A stretch of DNA of 64,000 nt from Pseudomonas pohangensis. GTDB lineage: Bacteria; Pseudomonadota; Gammaproteobacteria; Pseudomonadales; Pseudomonadaceae. Shown piece by piece: positions 60,629-64,000 of the stretch. The DNA is taken from the NCBI RefSeq assembly GCF_900105995.1, contig NZ_LT629785.1:3658001-3722000 (forward strand), in the 5' to 3' direction. The translations under genes were made by a program, and so were the position numbers. Numbering within the stretch: the first letter of the stretch is position 1; the number at the start of each line of letters is the position of its first letter. Under the pieces are notes generated by a model. It made no database searches. It had not been told where the DNA came from and saw only the letters and a program-made list of their open reading frames with translations.

Positions 60629-60637
60629 GTAACCCCC

Positions 60638-60775
60638 TTAGAGAAAGATGTCTTTGTCGTGCTCTTTGACGGCTTTCTCATCGTCCGGCATGTACAGCGG
60701 GCCTTTTTGGCCACAACCGGCGAGGGACACACTCAATACGGCAAGCGCAATGAAGGACAGGAGCAGGCGCTTCAT
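60638..60775 (-). CDS. lptM: LptM-type small lipoprotein (YifL/LppL)
   Basis: 45 residues. Signal peptide with lipobox LAGC at about residues 18-21, then the hallmark GQKGPLYMP and a charged tail (DDEKAVKEHDKDIFL). LptM helps assemble the outer-membrane LPS translocon LptDE. It sits between cyaY (divergent) and lysA (9 bases downstream), as in other gammaproteobacteria. Too short for most length filters. Confidence 0.95.
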   Translation of the reverse strand: MKRLLLSFIALAVLSVSLAGCGQKGPLYMPDDEKAVKEHDKDIFL

Positions 60776-61010
60776 GTTGAACATCCTGAAATCGATTATT
60801 GCCGGCAGTATACCGAGCGACCGGCGCCTTGCCTATGCGCCGGGGCGCAGGCGGAGCAAGCCTTGCAGCCAGGCGACCAGTGGCTGCCGGCTGACACCGT
60901 GGCGGTTGGCAAGACAGCGGGAGCGATCTCCGGCATCCTGTACGCAGATTGCCGCAGCCCCCGCATAAGCGGATTGTGGCGCCCTTCCCGGGATTTTCGA
61001 GGTTTCTGTA

Positions 61011-61343
61011 ATGAGTTTGAGCGAAGCACGCTTTCATGATCTGGTGGATACGCTGCAGCAGACCATCGAGGATGCGTTTGACGACACGGATCTGGATGTT
61101 GATCTGGAAAACAGCGGCGGCGTGCTCACCGTGCGCTTCGAAAATGGCAGCCAGCTGATCTTCAGCCGCCAGGCACCCTTGCGCCAGTTGTGGCTGGCGG
61201 CGCGTTCCGGCGGTTTCCATTTCGACTATGACGAAGACCAGGGCGGCTGGATGTGCGACAGCAGTGACGAAATGCTCGGTGAAATGCTGGTACGCATCTG
61301 CCGCGAGCAGGCTGGAGTGGACATTGAGTTCGAGCTGGACTGA
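61011..61343 (+). CDS. cyaY: Frataxin-like iron protein CyaY
   Basis: 110 residues from the ATG at 61011. Bacterial frataxin that binds iron and tunes iron-sulphur assembly by IscS. The acidic first helix (EDAFDDTDLDVDLEN) and the sheet with GSQLIFSRQAPLRQLWLAARSGGFHFDYD are typical. Divergent from lptM with a 235-base gap. The following Cys-rich gene begins inside its last 20 bases. Confidence 0.97.
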   Translation: MSLSEARFHDLVDTLQQTIEDAFDDTDLDVDLENSGGVLTVRFENGSQLIFSRQAPLRQLWLAARSGGFHFDYDEDQGGWMCDSSDEMLGEMLVRICREQAGVDIEFELD

Positions 61344-61530
61344 AACGCAGGCTTCGCCCTGCGTGCGCAATTGTTGTCTGGACGACGAGGATATCTGCCT
61401 GGGCTGCGGGCGCAGCCTCGGCGAAATTCTCGAATGGTCGGCTGCCGGCGATGCACGGCGCCGGGCGATCCGCGCCATTGCCGCCGCCCGCCGTCAGCCG
61501 GTTGCTGCCCGCGGCAGGTCGGCGGAATAA
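61324..61530 (+). CDS. DUF1289 family Cys-rich small protein
   Basis: 68 residues from a TTG at 61324, which has GGAG six bases upstream inside cyaY. The family signature is SPCVRNCCLDDEDICLGCGRSL followed by EILEWSAAGDARRRAI. Four or more cysteines in a CxxxCC...CxxC pattern suggest a metal or Fe-S site. It overlaps cyaY by 20 bases in another frame and may be translated by coupling. The role is unknown; proximity to the iron protein CyaY makes an iron-linked role worth testing. Confidence 0.85.
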   Translation: MSSSWTETQASPCVRNCCLDDEDICLGCGRSLGEILEWSAAGDARRRAIRAIAAARRQPVAARGRSAE

Positions 61531-61567
61531 GCCTGCCGGATGCCACGGCATCCGGCAGAGCGCTTTG

Positions 61568-61810
61568 TCAGGCTTTGGCCGGGGTGAGAATGGTCAGCAG
61601 CGACTGCGCGTGCTCGGCCGCATCCAGGCCCAGGCTGGTCAGGTAGCCACCGTCCGGCTGATCGGTAAGGCCTTTGTCGTACAGGCGCTGTGCCGCGGCT
61701 ACCGCACTGGCGGCTGCGTTGTGATGCACCTTGATGCCTTCGGTGGTATTGGACAGGTTGAACAGGGTGAGAATTTCCAGTTCGGCGATCAGTTCAGGGG
61801 TGTATGCCAT
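61568..61810 (-). CDS. TIGR02647-type small protein
   Basis: 80 residues from the ATG at 61810, which has CGGAG upstream. Matches the small gammaproteobacterial family that begins M(A/S)YTPELIAELEIL and ends TSLGLDAAEHAQSLLTIL. Compact, mostly helical, no catalytic motif, no membrane segment. Reported function: none known to me. Convergent with the DUF1289 gene, 37 bases away. Confidence 0.85.
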   Translation of the reverse strand: MAYTPELIAELEILTLFNLSNTTEGIKVHHNAAASAVAAAQRLYDKGLTDQPDGGYLTSLGLDAAEHAQSLLTILTPAKA

Positions 61811-61936
61811 AAGCACTCCGGTCTTTTGCAAGGGTCGCGCAGGGTTTGTGCACGCTGTACCAGCAGTGTAGCGATGTCGGCTGGACTGTGCAGGATTATG
61901 CGGTGCGGATGGCGCGGGCCGCGAGAGTCTTTGCCA

Positions 61937-62233
61937 TCAGTCTTCAGTCTGCTCTGCGGGTAACTCAGGTAGCCGGCGCAGCGCCAGTTCATAGCCATCG
62001 CGGTCGAATGGCCGGTCTGCTGCAAGCATCGCGCTGATTTCTCCGGCCAGGACCAGTGCCATCAGCTGCAGGATTTCTTCGCGCGGATAACCGACCAGCG
62101 TCAGTTTGTTGCAGGTCGCCCGGGCTGCCGGCGGGTCGTCGGCCTCGATCTGGTTCTCGATGGCGCTGATCAGCGTCGCTTCGGTGAACGCTTCCTCGTC
62201 GTTGTCTTGGCTGTCTTGCATGGCGGGGTCCAT
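61937..62233 (-). CDS. Hypothetical acidic protein
   Basis: 98 residues from the ATG at 62233, or 94 from the ATG at 62221; neither has a strong ribosome-binding site. Acidic N-terminus (DNDEEAFTEATLISAIENQIEADD) followed by helical sequence, then ELALRRLPELPAEQTED. I do not recognise the family. Coding composition and the lack of frame breaks support a real gene. It follows the outer-membrane channel gene on the same strand after a 142-base gap. Confidence 0.65.
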   Translation of the reverse strand: MDPAMQDSQDNDEEAFTEATLISAIENQIEADDPPAARATCNKLTLVGYPREEILQLMALVLAGEISAMLAADRPFDRDGYELALRRLPELPAEQTED

Positions 62234-62375
62234 TGGCTGGTTGATTCTTGCAAGTTAGCAGATGCGCCCTGCCCGGCCTAAATTGCTTGCCGGCAAAGGG
62301 CTATAGCCGCCACCGGAACTTCCCTGCAACGCGGCGGCGCTACGCTTGCAGGCGAGTGTGGATGATTCCGCGATG

Positions 62376-63854
62376 TTACTGCACCTGCTGGTTCTCGGCG
62401 GTGGCGCTGATCAGCGGTTGCTGGTTGTAACTCTGCCCCAGCGCCAGATTCAGGTTGACCCAGTTGCTCAGCCGCAAAAAGCGCTGCTCGATGGCACTGG
62501 CCTCGCTGCCGAGCTGCTGGGACTGCAGCTGCAGAACCGTGAGCATGTCACTGGCACCTGCCTGGTAGCGCTGCTTGGCGATGGTCACCGATCTTTTCCG
62601 TTGTTGCACGGCCTGATCGGTAGCGAGGATGGCGCGATCGTAGAAGTATTCATCAATAAGTCCCGACTCCACTTCATTCAGGGCCCGCAGGACCACGCGA
62701 CCATAGTTGGCCACGGCCTGCTTCTGGTACTCGTCGGAGATGCGGATATTGGCGCGCAGGGCGCCACCCTCATAGATTGGCAACTGCATGCCCAGCCCCG
62801 CCGTACCCAGCCAGGGCTCCAGATTCAGCGCGTCAAGCAGGCCGTCGGTGTAGCGTCCGGCATTGAGGGACAGGGAGAAACCCGGCAGCAGGGCCAGCCG
62901 GTCCGCTTCATTCAGGCGGAAGGCGCTGATCACCTGTTGTTCGGCGGCCAGTACATCCGGGCGCCGGGCAATAATGGAAACCGGCGTGTCGGAAGCGATC
63001 ACCGGCGGCAGATTGGCCAGCATCCGCGTGGTCTGGATATCGCCGGCGGGGTAACGACCGAGCAGCAATTCCAGAGTGCGGCGGGCCTCGGCGTAGTTTT
63101 TCTCAGCGGTTTGCACCTGGGTCTCGATGTTATCCAGGTAGGCTTGTGTCTGGCTTACATCAAAGTCGGAGACCTTGCCGGCCCGCATGCGGATCTTTAC
63201 CAGCTTGAGTATGTCGGCATACAGCACCTGGCTTTCTTCTGCCAGCTGCAACAGCTTATAAGCCTCGACCACGCGGTACCAGCTCTTGACCGTGGTGGCG
63301 ACCAGTGACTGCCGCGCATAGGCGTAATCCAGTGCGCTGGCCTGATAAGCCGCTTCTGCGGAGGCCTCTTCGGCGCGCAGCCGGCCCCAGATATCCAGCT
63401 CCCAGGACACGCCCGCAGAGACCTGGTTGGTGCGGTATTCATTCGACTGGCCGAAGTCCTTGGTCCAGTTCTTGTTGGCACCGACGCCTATTTGCGGCAT
63501 CAGTTGCGAGCCGACCAGATTGACATTGGCCGCGGCAATGGCGACCTGCGAGGCAGCTACACGCAGATCGGGATTATTCTCCAGGGCGGCCTGTACCACG
63601 CTGTTCAATTGCGGATCAGCAAAGGCGTCAAGCCAGCCATTGCCGGCCATTTGCAGGGCCTGCGGGCTGATCCGGGTGGCCTGGGCATTACCCAGCCACT
63701 GCGCCGGCATCTGTGGTGTGGCGGGCAGCGCCTGATCGAGGATCACATCGCGTTGCGGTGGTTCGCTGAGGCAGCCGCCCAGCAGCAGTAGCAGAACGCA
63801 GACCGCAGGTCGCAGGACGTGCCCGGGCAGGGAGTGCTTGTCGGTCGTCTTCAT
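62376..63854 (-). CDS. Outer-membrane efflux lipoprotein, NodT family
   Basis: 492 residues. Signal peptide with lipobox LLGGC at about residues 25-29, so it is lipidated, as in OprM-type channels. Two OEP repeats follow: one around NSVVQAALENNPDLRVAASQ, the other around IIARRPDVLAAEQQVISAFRL, with coiled-coil sections between. It forms the trimeric outer-membrane exit duct of a tripartite efflux system. Its start overlaps the stop of the upstream partial gene by four bases. Confidence 0.95.
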   Translation of the reverse strand: MKTTDKHSLPGHVLRPAVCVLLLLLGGCLSEPPQRDVILDQALPATPQMPAQWLGNAQATRISPQALQMAGNGWLDAFADPQLNSVVQAALENNPDLRVAASQVAIAAANVNLVGSQLMPQIGVGANKNWTKDFGQSNEYRTNQVSAGVSWELDIWGRLRAEEASAEAAYQASALDYAYARQSLVATTVKSWYRVVEAYKLLQLAEESQVLYADILKLVKIRMRAGKVSDFDVSQTQAYLDNIETQVQTAEKNYAEARRTLELLLGRYPAGDIQTTRMLANLPPVIASDTPVSIIARRPDVLAAEQQVISAFRLNEADRLALLPGFSLSLNAGRYTDGLLDALNLEPWLGTAGLGMQLPIYEGGALRANIRISDEYQKQAVANYGRVVLRALNEVESGLIDEYFYDRAILATDQAVQQRKRSVTIAKQRYQAGASDMLTVLQLQSQQLGSEASAIEQRFLRLSNWVNLNLALGQSYNQQPLISATAENQQVQ

Positions 63855-64000
63855 ATATCCAACGGGTACAGCCAGTTCAGCCAGGAATGCGCACGGATGG
63901 AGATTTTGCGCAGGTAGGCGAAGTCCTGATGTTCGGTGTAAATGGCGGCGATGCCGCCGGCGCCGATGGTGAATTTCGACTGGTCGGGATCATCGAAGGT
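63851..64000 (-). CDS. Probable membrane-fusion protein, C-terminal end (HlyD type)
   Basis: Partial; 49 codons before a TGA at 63851-63853, then off the window. The visible end runs FTIGAGGIAAIYTEHQDFAYL, continuing to ISIRAHSWLNWLYPLDI. The IYT turn and the following amphipathic helix resemble the ends of HlyD/AaeA-like adaptors encoded ahead of NodT channels. The ATGA overlap with the channel gene shows they belong to one efflux operon. The family call is tentative. Confidence 0.5.
   Translation of the reverse strand, partial: TFDDPDQSKFTIGAGGIAAIYTEHQDFAYLRKISIRAHSWLNWLYPLDI

Noticed and set aside
62346..63308. 320-codon plus-strand frame opposite the outer-membrane channel gene
   Set aside because: Shadow of the NodT-family gene on the minus strand; no domain features.

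Overview
The window is a chromosomal segment of a Pseudomonas-type gammaproteobacterium. The protein families, the GC-rich codon use and above all the gene order support this: pstB-phoU, phoBR, ubiCA, rubredoxin, hupA, recG, oxyR, spoT-rpoZ-gmk, rph, crc-pyrE, argB-algC-dut-coaBC-radC-rpmBG, kauB...dadAX-pauR, rep, comM-ubiK-glnK-amtB, sutA, xerC-dapF-lysA-lptM-cyaY. As I recall it, this follows the core block of Pseudomonas aeruginosa, with local gene losses and insertions. I see no rRNA, tRNA, prophage, transposase or CRISPR array. About 66 protein genes are supported, including four too short for a routine length cut-off (rubredoxin, L33, LptM and a small Cys-rich protein) or partial (the pstB tail).

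1-9.1 kb is phosphate control and ubiquinone entry. It holds the end of pstB, phoU, an M23 peptidase, a long GST-like protein, a CNNM/CorC membrane protein, and phoB-phoR with a Pho box in front of phoB; ubiC and ubiA follow. 9.2-16.6 kb carries a rubredoxin/rubredoxin reductase pair, HU, an HDOD signalling protein, RecG, OxyR and an NAD-dependent epimerase. 16.7-25.7 kb holds RidA, SpoT, RpoZ, Gmk, YicC, RNase PH, a K+ channel, Crc and PyrE. 25.7-32.8 kb holds ArgB, a membrane-anchored AlgC, Dut, CoaBC, RadC and ribosomal proteins L28 and L33.

32.8-42.4 kb is a polyamine/gamma-aminobutyraldehyde and D-alanine catabolism block: a cupin protein, an aldehyde dehydrogenase, an MFS permease, an FAD amine oxidase, an Lrp regulator, DadA, an overlapping Rid protein, DadX, the PauR-type regulator and a cytochrome c5. 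After it, 42.45-43.05 kb is a non-coding mosaic of hairpins bounded by an inverted 13-bp repeat; it is the most unusual stretch here.

43.1-56 kb holds Rep helicase, a c-di-GMP phosphodiesterase with a damaged GGDEF motif, an RND adaptor-pump pair, ComM, UbiK, and glnK-amtB behind a clear NtrC/sigma-54 control region, then SutA. 56.1-61.5 kb is the cell-wall and iron cluster: a HAD phosphatase, XerC, a DUF484 protein, DapF, LysA, LptM, CyaY and a DUF1289 protein. 61.6-64 kb ends with small hypothetical genes and the start of an outer-membrane efflux operon that runs off the window.

Most of the window is ordinary core genome. The items most worth a second look are the sensor-fused AlgC, the hairpin mosaic, the degenerate-GGDEF phosphodiesterase with direct repeats in its leader, the overlapping DadA/Rid pair, and several TTG-started regulators. 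I did not find a convincing, wholly undescribed multi-gene system.
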